This document shows, in pieces, positions 55,227-64,000 of a stretch of DNA of 64,000 nt (the first letter of the stretch is position 1; every line of letters starts with the position of its first letter). The stretch is from Fasciola hepatica (taxonomy: Eukaryota > Platyhelminthes > Trematoda > Plagiorchiida > Fasciolidae), in contig CANUEZ040000014.1 in the NCBI GenBank assembly GCA_948099385.1, positions 3,733,001-3,797,000 on the forward strand. The letters are read 5' to 3'. Below the pieces are notes generated by a model. The model was not told where the DNA came from. It did no database searches and saw nothing but the letters and a program-made list of their open reading frames with translations. Position numbers and translations under genes: made by a program.

Positions 55227-58200
55227 GATACAAACGGAACATAACTTCGCTGATAAGAAGTTACTTAGTGCACGACAGCACTAGAGTACGAATAATCTTT
55301 GTGTGTATGGGGGGGGGGGTGTTTGTCGGAAAAGTATTCTCAGTCGGGGTTTGTTTCACGCATGCAGTCAGACAGCAGGTGTCATTAGTGGAAGTCACCA
55401 AATCGGATACATTTCCCGAAAGGAAAGGAGAAAGACGAAAAAGGAGATGGAGAAACCGTACGCAACGGATTTGGAGTGCGTCTAATTGGCGGACCAAGTA
55501 AGCATACAGACGAGCAACGTTGAAAGTCGCAGCAGCCGAACCCTTTTGCTGATGGTATGGACAATGAACTAGAAGACAAAATGGTTCGTCTGCGGGTTGG
55601 TAGTAGTGAGAATAGTATCACCACGAACAGTGATGAACATAAGGAATATGGGTTTGGGGTGCGAAGGAGTTATGGTAAGTCTGTGTGTGCACGTGTACGA
55701 GTGTGTGCGTGCGTGTGTGTGCGTGTGTACGTGTAAGTGGAAACTTGCGTTTCCCTTGCAGATGGCTTGCTCATTTTTCCTCGTCTCTTTCTAGTCTCTA
55801 GCACCAGACAGAAAACAGTTACCTCTCTCCCCCTGTAAATACACTATTAGGGCCGATCTTTGTGAGAATCGGTAAACTGTGATGGTTACTAGGACGGACG
55901 AGAGAGAAATCTGGAAACTAGAATAGTTTGGCTACATATTCTACCTTATAGAGGAAGAGGAGACGGAAATGACTATTTCAACAGTGCTTTGAATCGTAGA
56001 AACAGTACCGTTATTCCTCTTTACATCCAATTGGTCCACAAAAACGTTCACAATCACTGAGCACATATTTGCAAAACAATCAATCGTTTATTAAACAAAA
56101 AAATAAACTGTTCCAAGTGAGAGTTCTCGATGGAATTTGACTGGAAGAGTTCAGACTGGAAAATTTGTGTAGTCCATGCACACCCGTTTCGTCACGTTTG
56201 CAATAAGCATAACTAAAATGCGCATCTGTTGTAATAGCGTGACCACTTACAACCACGAGGTATGTGTGATCTACGGGTTACAAATCTCAGACACTGACAC
56301 GATAGCCTTGATTCTGTAATCTGTTGGAGACCGGAAAAAAGAAGAAAAATAATTAATCGTGCAGCAAATAACCGTGTAGGAAATGACGAAATCCTGACAT
56401 TATTATCACGAGCTACTAGTCAGTTTGCACTAGGACCTCATTGCGAAGTGTGAAAAAAGCATTCTTTTCCATATCCATCAAGAGAATAATAATTGCAAAT
56501 GATGTGCCTCAAAGCTGTTTCACAAAGTCAGTTTTTAGCAGTTATTTTCCGGCTTTTGCATGGGACTTCATAGTTCTTCTAATAAACCGCACGAGATTAC
56601 CAAGCACAGATTTTGTTCGATACTTTGTGCAAGTCGCGCATATACCGACTGAATTCTATCCACATTTGTCGTACCCTGACATTGATGTACAGTTGGGTGC
56701 AGTTAGTTTGGTTCAGTCGCTTGAATTTTATGAATACCGTCCGACGATGAATATCGCGAACTTTCATCAGACTAATCAATCGTATCTTGTTCTTAAAAGA
56801 AGTTAAGAAGCTTGGGGAACATATCAGTCTCTATGAAAGAAAAGTGATTCTGATTGAGAAACCGGGACAGAATTTGCAAACCACCCATTCCCGAAAAACA
56901 GTGATTGCACCTAATAACTGGGATCTTGAGGACCAGAAAACCAGAGAGAAAAAACAAATTAAACATTACTCCAAAAATAACTATATCATCTATGTCTTCT
57001 CAGTTCCATAAAATGAGTAGCGTTGGTTTGCGCTGCTCGTAATCTTCAATGTCTCTTACTTATTATAGATTGATCCGATGCCCTATAGCTATAGCTAATG
57101 AAAAGTGTGTTATTTCTTGTTGGTAAACAAATCTAGTTCCTACCAATCTCTCAGCGGATCATATCCCAGTCACATCTGTAAGGATATCACACAATAAAAT
57201 AGACAGTCTAACTCTGAGCCGATAAAATCTGTCCAGTATATTCGCACTTCACTCGAGTCAACCCTTATTTGACGATCAGCCTCGAAAATTTTGTTTCAGC
57301 TGCAGGTTTCCCCTTCGTTACTCAGCTTTACATCATCGTCGTGCCGGTTCACTATTCGAAGCTAATTAATGTACCGAACAAAAAATCAGTCATACTGACT
57401 TCTACACGAAGGAACACGTCGGAACATGGCTTTGCCTCTAGAAAGCTCACTTAAGACCAGGCCAATTGAAAGATCAGTGCCACAGCTATATTGACCACTA
57501 AATGGTCTCCACACTTACAGAAATTCCCTCAAGGCTGTAATCGATCCACTAGACCTCAACAAGTTCCTTACATTGATCTGGAGTTTGTAATTAGGTTTTT
57601 AATTAGGTTCCAGTTAATTACTTAGGTCTTTTAATTATCTGCTGTGTATCCGGAAGAATGCCCAAGTTTTGATACATACCCCCGAATTATTGGAAGAGCC
57701 ATGAATCGAAATAGTGGGCTCATGATGTTTGTCGCTCACAAGAACAAAACAGTAAAGGCAGTGCATGGAGACCAGTTATGAGGACAGAACAAGAATACAC
57801 CCCGAGAGGTGACAATCTAAGGATACTTTACCAGTATCTTTGGCGTGACATGAAAAACTGCAGAAACGTCCACAGCTGATAGACTAAATAGGCAATAAAA
57901 AGGAGTTGTTTGGTAAATAAATTTCCAGACACATTTGTTCAAAATCTCTTTCAGTTGGTGGGCATTAAGCCGCAATAGAAACTGTATCAAATGAAGGGGC
58001 ATGCAGAAAAATTGTACAACCAATGCCCAGATCCGTTATTCGATAGCCATCACTACTCAATGAAGAAGTGACGGTTCAGTGGTTAGAAAGAAATACAAGT
58101 ACAACCAAATGGTGAAGAGCAGAGTATACGAAGTGAATAAAGAGTGCTGAGTTCAATCTGCTTCTTTTGTACCTTGGTGAAACAAGTTGTTATTTGGTAC

Positions 58201-59099
58201 CGTAGCACGAGTTGAAAATCAAACTCTAGACAGTGTCTCGTCTAAACACGAAGTCAACTTGAACCTCTTCCCTGGTACAATTAGAAATGTGTGTTATCCG
58301 CAGTTTAACTTTATTGTAATTACTGAATAGTTCGAGGTTTATCCATGGGATTGGAATGAATAACATTTAAATACATTAGCGGTGTTTAAGTTGTAATTAC
58401 GTAAACACAAAAACCGGCAGTAGCTCGTGTGCAAGCAAGCAAGCATTTCACCTAGCGACTGCAATGTCCCAGTTCCCAAGGGTTTGCTGTAACCAGTCCA
58501 CAAGGAACTATCAGCGAAACACAGTCGTAACTCACTGGTGGACTCATCGAGTGGGAGCATCCACCCACACCCCTGATGGGCAAATGAGATAACTGCGAAT
58601 AAAACGCCTATGGAGTGAATCAGTATAGTGGACACAGGCGCACTGGGTACGCATAACTGATGAGCGATAAGAACAGTGAAACCCGTCGTGTGCTCTCGGG
58701 AAACTCTGTCCACTGATCTACGTACAGCTTCATTTCAGAATGTTATTTAGACGTGACTGAACGTATCAATTTAGTCATATAGTAAACTGAGGTCTCCTTA
58801 AAGTTAGTGTCTCAAGATAAGCTTATCGTGTCATTTCGGGTTCCACATATGTCCTTTTCTGTGGCTGAATGTTCAACCTTTGAATCGGTGCACGTGTTTC
58901 TGTTGAAAGAGTGCGCTCTAAAGCTGGTTCGGTAGTGATTTCAGAATTTCCGCTATGCTGCTATGGAAGTGCAAATGTGTATAAAAATCCATCGAGTGGC
59001 AGTTCTTAATAATCAGAGTGAAGGTTAGTTTCGGATGTATATCGATACCGTCAAAGGTTTACATGCCTTGTCCAGGTTCCCCCATTAAATCCGACTGCA
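55227..59099. other. Unassigned sequence
   Basis: GT/GC-rich tract at 55676-55735 and a poly-G run at 55309-55318. A plus-strand frame of 121 codons at 56441-56806 and a minus-strand frame of 124 codons at 58339-58713 show no motif. No repeats shared with the rest of the window were noticed. Confidence 0.4.
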
Positions 59100-59109
59100 T
59101 ACAGGACAT

Positions 59110-59800
59110 TGTCAATCGGATACTGAACAACACCGGGAATCCAACTCCTTTTGGTGCTCAGTGAACACAAGCGCCCAGGCTAGGTCACCTGTGTTCGAAA
59201 AACCGTTCCTTTGCCCCGTGGTTCCGATCATTACTGAGCTTCCATTATGAAATTTCTGGGACCAGCGGAAGTAGGTGACAGCATCGAGTCGCGTGGTGGT
59301 CTCATGCGTACGCACATGATGTGTCTCCGTACTGTCGCAAAACTATTCAAACTCCGCTAAGGAAAACTGCACACCGTTAGCCATAACAACAGTTTCCGAA
59401 ACACCGAATTGGGAGAAAAGACGACTGAGTGCGGTTGCTAAAGTGAATGTGGATGGTCGTGTCACTGGAATTACTTCAGGCCATTTAGAATATGCTTCAA
59501 CCGCGATTAAAAATACTGATTTCTCATAGGTCCGGAGTAGCCTACATGGATTCGTACCCAAGGTACCCAGAAGGTAAAGACTATGTGTGAAGCTCACATT
59601 TCACAGGTACTTTGGTCGTTAGCGCGTACTGCTCGCACTTGCGGACAAGTTCCACAATGTCGGAGCCTATGTTAGGCCAGCACGCGTAGCAGCGCGTGAT
59701 GCCCTTCATTCGCGTCATCCCGGTATGGCCCGTGTGTAGCTGGTGAAGGACCTTGCTTCTAAGGCATTGGGGAATTAACACACGGTGGGACAACATCAGG
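59110..59800 (-). pseudogene. Integrase of gypsy element C
   Basis: On the minus strand: LIPQCLRSKVLHQLHTGHTG with the finger histidines, CYACWPNIGSDI, CEQYALTTK (59796-59581), then a shift and the core VEAYSKWPEVIPVT and ETVVMANGVQFSLAEF (59597-59343). The usual TDNGxQF is MANGVQF, so a catalytic aspartate is lost, and the first core aspartate is E in VEAYS. A stop at about 59343 is followed by degraded sequence to about 59110. Confidence 0.8.
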
Positions 59801-59819
59801 CAGTCACTTACTATTGTGA

Positions 59820-60265
59820 GTGCTTATTTCCGTCTGTAGAACTGTCGAATTTTAAGGTCCGTAATGTTGGCTGGCCAAACTTCTCGTAAGTAAGACATGA
59901 CGCGCCGCATTGTGGGGCGAATTTGAGTTGCATTGCGGATAGAGCCGAACTTTACTGGCAGATTGCGTATGGGGTCGTGAAGTACGTGTCCGACCTCTGC
60001 GTCCACATCACTGAAATGATCACGTCATCGTCTGGTTAACTTTGCGAGTTGGTAGCTATCAGACGTGATAAGGCATCAGCATGTTCGAAGCTATTTGTTC
60101 GTATGCCCTGTAAGTTCAAACGGTAACCAATCAGTATAGTAGCCCAGCACGGTATTCTGTTCACCGTATGGACAAGTGCCCCTTTTTTGGAGGAGAAAGT
60201 AGTGAGTACCGGTTTGTAGTCCGTACATAATTAAAAACGGTATAGGTGTAACATTCAGTGCAACT
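59820..60265 (-). pseudogene. RNase H C-terminal part of gypsy element C
   Basis: The minus strand reads KPVLTTFSSKKGALVHTVNRI then CWATILIGYRFELTG, the end of a gypsy RNase H (usual TDHKPLL...RLQRWA). Stops follow, then a linker DPIRNLPVKFGSIRNATQ (60006-59824). The N-terminal half is missing at the junction with the insert. Confidence 0.75.
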
Positions 60266-60744
60266 TTTCAACGACAAAAATGAATGCCAAATCTTCTTTT
60301 TCTATATGGCTCTATTTTTTTCAGCAACGGTTATTACACGAGACACGTGACATACTGCCTTCTGAGTACCATCCGGAAATTTGTGTAATAGGAGTTTTGG
60401 ATTGTAACGGGCTAAAACAGTATCTTTATTATTATTATTATCATTATTATTACTATTATTACTACACTGGCTTCAGCACGTTTTTAAGGGCGCTTTTCAG
60501 CTGTCTAGAAAATAAGGGGAAGTTTTACACTCCAAAATGGGTTAAAAGTTCATATAAAGCTTTATCTTTGTTTGTTAAAGCACGCACAAAAAAGGGAACC
60601 ACAGAAGTTCTGCACAGTGATAATTTGGAAGGAAGCAGTCGAAACAGAACGGGTTAGCGGGGGTGTGATTGGCTTAGAGAAGGGTAGTAATGTGGTTGGA
60701 GTGAACAGTCCGCAATGACCTTCTCAGCAAACGAAATAGATGCC

Positions 60745-60880
60745 TAGAGGTGATCCAAATGTGAAAAGTTTTTGGCCCCGGCGGGATTCGAACCCACGCA
60801 TGGTCACCACATTGTCAAAATCTGCCAAACATGAATACATTGAAAACATGCCCAATGCACTTAACTGGTGGAGTCCGGTT
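60745..60880 (-). mobile_element. tRNA-derived SINE piece, minus orientation
   Basis: On the minus strand it reads CATGCGTGGGTTCGAATCC (B box at 60794-60783), CGCCGGGGCCAAAAAC and CACATTTGGATCACCTC. It is the reverse complement of 61060-61125 but lacks the A-box half. Confidence 0.7.
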
Positions 60881-61012
60881 AGTACAAAAGGAAATCCTGC
60901 TGTAGGCAGTCAAATTACAAGCTGGTTCACTGTGGTGGATGCCATGTGCTACTGTAATTTGGGCGGGTATCCGTGTTATCCATATGCAGAAAGTCGAAGG
61001 TCCTTCAGTGTG

Positions 61013-61165
61013 GTATCGTAGCTCAGCTGGTAGAGCGCTCGCGATGCTAGGGCGAGGGTGGTGAACATGCGTGGGTTCGAATCCAGCCGGGGCCGAAGAC
61101 TTTTCGCATTTGGATCACCTCAAAACATTGTCAAAATCTGTCAAACATCAATACATTGAAATAGA
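61013..61165 (+). mobile_element. tRNA-derived SINE, plus orientation
   Basis: TAGCTCAGCTGGTAGAGCG (A box at 61019-61030) and GTGGGTTCGAATCC (B box at 61073-61084) form a tRNA-like head; the 5' side GTATCGT cannot pair with the 3' side CGGGGCC, so no functional acceptor stem. It is followed by CATTTGGATCACCTC and ACATTGTCAAAATCTG; the latter also follows the minus-oriented copy, in direct orientation. Confidence 0.75.
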
Positions 61166-61870
61166 TGCTGTTATGTGGGCTTGCCACTTGAAGTCCCATA
61201 TGAGGTCTCTCAAGGCCATACCAGAAACAAGGCTGACGATTAGCAGATCTTTGCGGAGGGGGATGTAGTCCTTTTCAGAGGACCAGAAAAAATGTGGGAG
61301 AAGAAAATAGAATAATGGGAAATATACACCAGTGTACGAAGGAAGAAATGACAGGTTACAGGCACTGAAAGGCTGAAGTTTACAATTTTGAAGGGATAAT
61401 GTACGCCATTTTCTAACAGTAATTTTCATATGTAAAGACCAGTGTAAGTTCTCTTGTAAAGTTACACCGAGGTATTTCACATGGCTCACACATGCAAGAG
61501 GAGTAGAGTTATCTGTGGTGCTGTCTTCTGTAAAACGCGTTCGCAAAGTGGAAAAAAGGACTCTTGACATTTGGCGTTGTTTAACAGAAGGCCAGGCTGC
61601 TCAGAAAAGTCTTGAATGTGTGCAATATCCTCAAGAAACTCATCTAAATCGGATCGCTAAGAGACAGACTGAGCCAAAACAACGCCGTCGGCGTACTTGA
61701 CTAGGCGGGTCGCAGTGAAGTCGCTAATGTAAGTAGTGAATAAGTATGGAGAAAAAACACCTCCTTGGAGAACACCGGTACCGCTTAAGATAAGTCTAGA
61801 AACTTTTCTTCCAACTTCGGTACACTGAGTTCTAAGTAAGTATTGTCATTATCTTCTCACACACCTTGTC
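61130..61870 (-). pseudogene. Non-LTR retrotransposon RT fragment
   Basis: On the minus strand: SGTGVLQGGVFSPYLFTTYI (61795-61730), RLVKYADGVVLAQS (61710-61670, the YADD box with G for the last D), then in 61570-61148 HVKYLGVTLQENLHWSLHM and a long hydrophobic/basic C-terminal part. The element is truncated on its 5' side at the gypsy junction. It is related to the RT tail of the 850 bp repeat. Confidence 0.8.
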
Positions 61871-61959
61871 GGCTTGATGACCAAAACCGTTTGGTGTCCT
61901 TCTTTAAGATATCACTTAACAGTACACGTAAAGGCTACACATTTGGTAAGAAATTGTTT

Positions 61960-62835
61960 TACTACTTTACCATGTCTAGGAAAGACTGAAGCTTTGTCTC
62001 GTTAGTAGGAGCAGGCAAATTTTGAATCGCAGCTATCTTCATTGGTTCCGAAAGCCGACCATTCTCATCTATTATGGCCCCGAGGTAGCTGATACGGGGT
62101 AGCAGAAACACACATTTTTGCATTTGGAGACTGAAATCGTATGATTGAATACGTCTGAAAACCTCGTCCAAATGTACTCGATGCTCATCTACGGAAGTAC
62201 TGACAACAATGATATTGTCCATATACGCCATGCTGTATAACACACCACTCAGCAGTGTGTCCATCATTTGTTGGAAAATTGATTGTGCCCACTTAACACC
62301 GAAAGAAAGCCGATTATACTGGTACAACCGTCTGTGAGTATCAACCATCGATAGTTCTTTGTAGGAGTCTTCCTTTTCTACTTGCAGGTAAGCATCCGCG
62401 AAGTCTAGTTTAGAAAATACACGCCCTCCATTTAGTTTGACAAAAAGATCCTCCGGGACCGGAAGTGCCTACTGATGCATCTACAGTGCGTCATTTAAAC
62501 CGGATGAGAAATCGCCACAGATCAGTACAGCGCCATTGGCCTTTCTAATGGCTACTACTGGGGTGGCCCAAGACGAATAGATGACTTTGCTTATTACATT
62601 TAACCGTTACAAACGATCTGACTCTGCGTCGATTAGTGGGGTGGCTGCATAGGGAACAGGTCTTTTAGGATGAAAATGGGTGTGCTCTCTGGAAGAATGT
62701 ACTAACTTACTTGTGCTTTTGTGCATAGGCCTAAACCGGGTTTGAAAATGTCTGAATGTTGCTTCTAACGCCAACACAATGTCTTTCTGTGGGCCTAAAT
62801 CCACAGTTGCAATATCAGTGATGGATGAAAATGTG
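61960..62835 (-). pseudogene. Reverse transcriptase of gypsy element C
   Basis: On the minus strand: HPKRPVPYAATPLIDAESDRL (62660-62600), SSWATPVVAIRKANG, GRVFSKLDFADAYLQVE (motif A with its aspartate), then LYQYNRLSFGVKWAQSIFQQ, YSMAYMDNIIVVS (62220-62190; YMDN in place of Y-x-D-D, so one catalytic aspartate is lost), SYLGAIIDENGRL and LQSFLDMVK. Only two stops lie between 62600 and 62348. It would make cDNA from the element RNA. Confidence 0.88.
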
Positions 62836-62889
62836 GTAAAGATAAGGTAGATGAATTACAAACTGAACTAATAGGGAGATCCCAAAGAT

Positions 62890-63215
62890 GTAGTTGTTCT
62901 ACTCAGTCAGTTCCTAATGGGTCCAGGTCATTGGAAGATGCAACGTTACATACAACAGTACCATGAAAATCAAGAAGTGAAAATTTACGCAACAATTCAC
63001 CAAGAAATGAAATGGGTTGTATTGAGGCTTTGCGAGCACCGCAGCTCATAGGTTCAAGTGTTGGGCTTCCAATACTTCGCCAGGTAGATTTCGAAATGAT
63101 GGCAACGTCCGAGGCGTTGTCAGTTGGCAAAGACCCAGAGAAAGCTTTAATCCAAAGGGTGATATATTTTCCATATTGACGTATTGTTTCGTCGAGTGTA
63201 GTAAGCACAAGGTTA
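62890..63215 (-). pseudogene. Aspartic protease of gypsy element C
   Basis: The minus-strand frame 63208-62903 contains LPTDNASDVAIISKSTW, where the active-site DTAS of this family reads DNAS, followed by GSPTLEP and LGELLRKFSLLDFHG, the flap and core strands. The change of threonine to asparagine at the active site probably inactivates it. Confidence 0.65.
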
Positions 63216-63259
63216 GATTGCTCTCTAGATCTAGATGACTACGTGCGATAGCGACCTGT

Positions 63260-64000
63260 TCACCTGCATAAATCTAAGCAATAACCTTTGTGTTCCATCT
63301 CGCCACAACGTTTGCACTTGTCGCACCGGGACTGACAAAGACGCACATAATGGCACGCACCACAGAGCCAGCAAGGAGAAGGTAGCCGCTGAAAGTCTGG
63401 CTTTATTTGACTTTTTGGAGGCGGAAAGTTTGATTTGGAAGTTTTATCCACGTCCAAAATGTCTGCGTTAGCCGCTGATACGTGAAGCATTTGGGAGTCT
63501 TTCTTTAGGTCTGATAATCTGAGATATTCAGCGGTAAAGTTTTGCAAGGAAAACGAGTCTGCTGAATCCAGTCGAGAACGCAAACGGGTTCCGAAATTAC
63601 GGTCATTATGAGACGTTAGTCCTGAGACAAATATCAGTGATTCTAATTGATCTTCGGTCAACTGTTTGAACTGAAATCACTCGCAATCATAATTTACTCA
63701 GCCTGCAAATGTAACAGCATCCTCATCTGTTTTGTCTGACGACCTTTGAGCAGTTGTAACGAATGTTGAATATTGATGTTCACTCGCCGGATATAGCCCT
63801 TAGATGTGAAACAGTCCCCTTCAGAGTGAGATCTCCTGGTTGTTTCGGTAAAATGTAGTTGCAATACTAGGTGTGTTCTGGTGTGCCCAATTTCTGTATC
63901 AGAAGGCGGGCTTTAAAATGTTTCATCCAGAGTCGCATCTTTCACGAGGAATAGATCTTCGTATCTTTGGTACCAGGAAGCGAATGTTGTCCCACTGTTT
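63260..64000 (-). pseudogene. gag: Gag of gypsy element C with two zinc knuckles (partial)
   Basis: On the minus strand, from the window edge: FASWYQRYEDLFLVKDATL (63985-63930), RLLIQKLGT and YILPKQPGDLTLKG, a capsid of the CsRn1-like kind, with stops and shifts. The open frame 63661-63260 reads QLESLIFVSGL and FGTRLRSRLD, then two cysteine clusters: CX2CX3HX4C (residues 97-109) and CX2CX4HX3C (residues 116-128). All ligands are present. A paired knuckle of this type is characteristic of some flatworm gypsy elements. The N-terminus is outside the window. Confidence 0.8.

Larger units (their letters stand above)
60266..61955. mobile_element. Composite insert in gypsy element C
   Basis: The gypsy frame stops at LQSFLDMVK (61962) and resumes with the second half of RNase H near 60265. 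The 1.7 kb between contains, from left, a (TTA)n run (60424-60466), a minus-strand and a plus-strand tRNA-derived SINE piece (60745-61165), and a minus-strand non-LTR RT fragment (61130-61870). No target duplication was identified. Confidence 0.6.
59100..64000 (-). mobile_element. Ty3/gypsy LTR retrotransposon C (CsRn1-like), continuing past the right edge
   Basis: On the minus strand gag, protease, RT, RNase H and integrase follow in order from 64000 to about 59100. The proteins differ from elements A and 23421-24499, so this is another family. A 1.7 kb insert separates RT from RNase H. The 5' LTR would lie beyond the window; no 3' LTR could be identified. Confidence 0.85.

Noticed and set aside
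56441..56806. Plus-strand ORF of 121 codons
   Set aside because: No recognised motif and no splice context; length is within chance for AT-rich DNA of this size.
58645..58690. CTGATGA followed 14 bases later by GAAAC, a possible hammerhead
   Set aside because: No helix II can form between the two motifs, and no matching helix I or cleavage triplet was found.
61013..61095. Possible functional tRNA gene
   Set aside because: A and B boxes are good but the acceptor stem does not pair and the anticodon arm region is too long; an inverted sister copy lies nearby, so it is a SINE head.
1..64000. CRISPR arrays, bacterial operons, rRNA genes, phage genes
   Set aside because: No regularly spaced short repeats, no prokaryotic gene organisation and no rRNA sequence were seen; all evidence points to animal nuclear DNA.

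Overview
This window looks like repeat-dense animal DNA, most probably from a parasitic flatworm (trematode). The reasons are the mixture of element types: Ty3/gypsy elements, one with a CsRn1-like two-knuckle Gag; RTE-type, CR1-like and APE-type non-LTR elements; a Penelope-like reverse transcriptase; a Tc1 element; and a tRNA-derived SINE carrying a hammerhead ribozyme, an arrangement best known from the schistosome Sm-alpha family. There is no operon, no Shine-Dalgarno signal, no rRNA and no CRISPR. Nearly every recognisable transposon gene is broken by stops, frameshifts or nested insertions. The host assignment is inference; the coding content is read directly.

Layout. 1-7.1 kb: an 850 bp repeat (with the end of a non-LTR reverse transcriptase), a long inverted repeat at 2.9-3.3 kb, otherwise unassigned. 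7.1-11.6 kb: a plus-strand Ty3/gypsy element (gag, protease, RT, RNase H, integrase finger) interrupted by a dispersed repeat and by another insert, with a minus-strand Penelope-like fragment at its 3' end. 13.2-13.9 kb: a 515 bp repeat followed by a hammerhead SINE. 15.8-16.7 kb: second 850 bp repeat. 23.3-24.6 kb: minus-strand gypsy integrase between 137 bp direct repeats that look like LTR pieces. 26.2-26.7 kb: the best-preserved hammerhead SINE. 27-28.7 kb: CR1-like non-LTR element. 29.2-30.7 kb: RTE-type non-LTR element. 32.6-33.6 kb: Tc1 element with both inverted repeats. 36.6-38.6 kb: APE-type non-LTR element that has lost its 3' half. 38.8-39.6 kb: DDE transposase remnant touching a dispersed repeat. 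40.1-40.6 kb: second 515 bp repeat.

42.3-51.6 kb holds the only candidate host gene: eight plus-strand exons whose splice phases agree and give about 335 codons, including exons of 53 and 30 bp, followed by an AATAAA. A long intron contains a hammerhead SINE with a foldback 5' end. 53.4-54.05 kb has another, inverted plus direct, SINE copy. 59.1-64 kb is a second, minus-strand gypsy element of a different family, running off the right edge and carrying a 1.7 kb insert made of a tRNA-derived SINE pair and a non-LTR RT fragment.

The most interesting signal is the SINE family: a tRNA-like promoter (A and B boxes) directly followed by a type I hammerhead ribozyme with a palindromic helix III. 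One copy has every core nucleotide intact, and the others form a decay series. Some copies have an inverted arm at the 5' end and a second ribozyme 3' half one unit upstream, suggesting multimeric or circular RNA intermediates.
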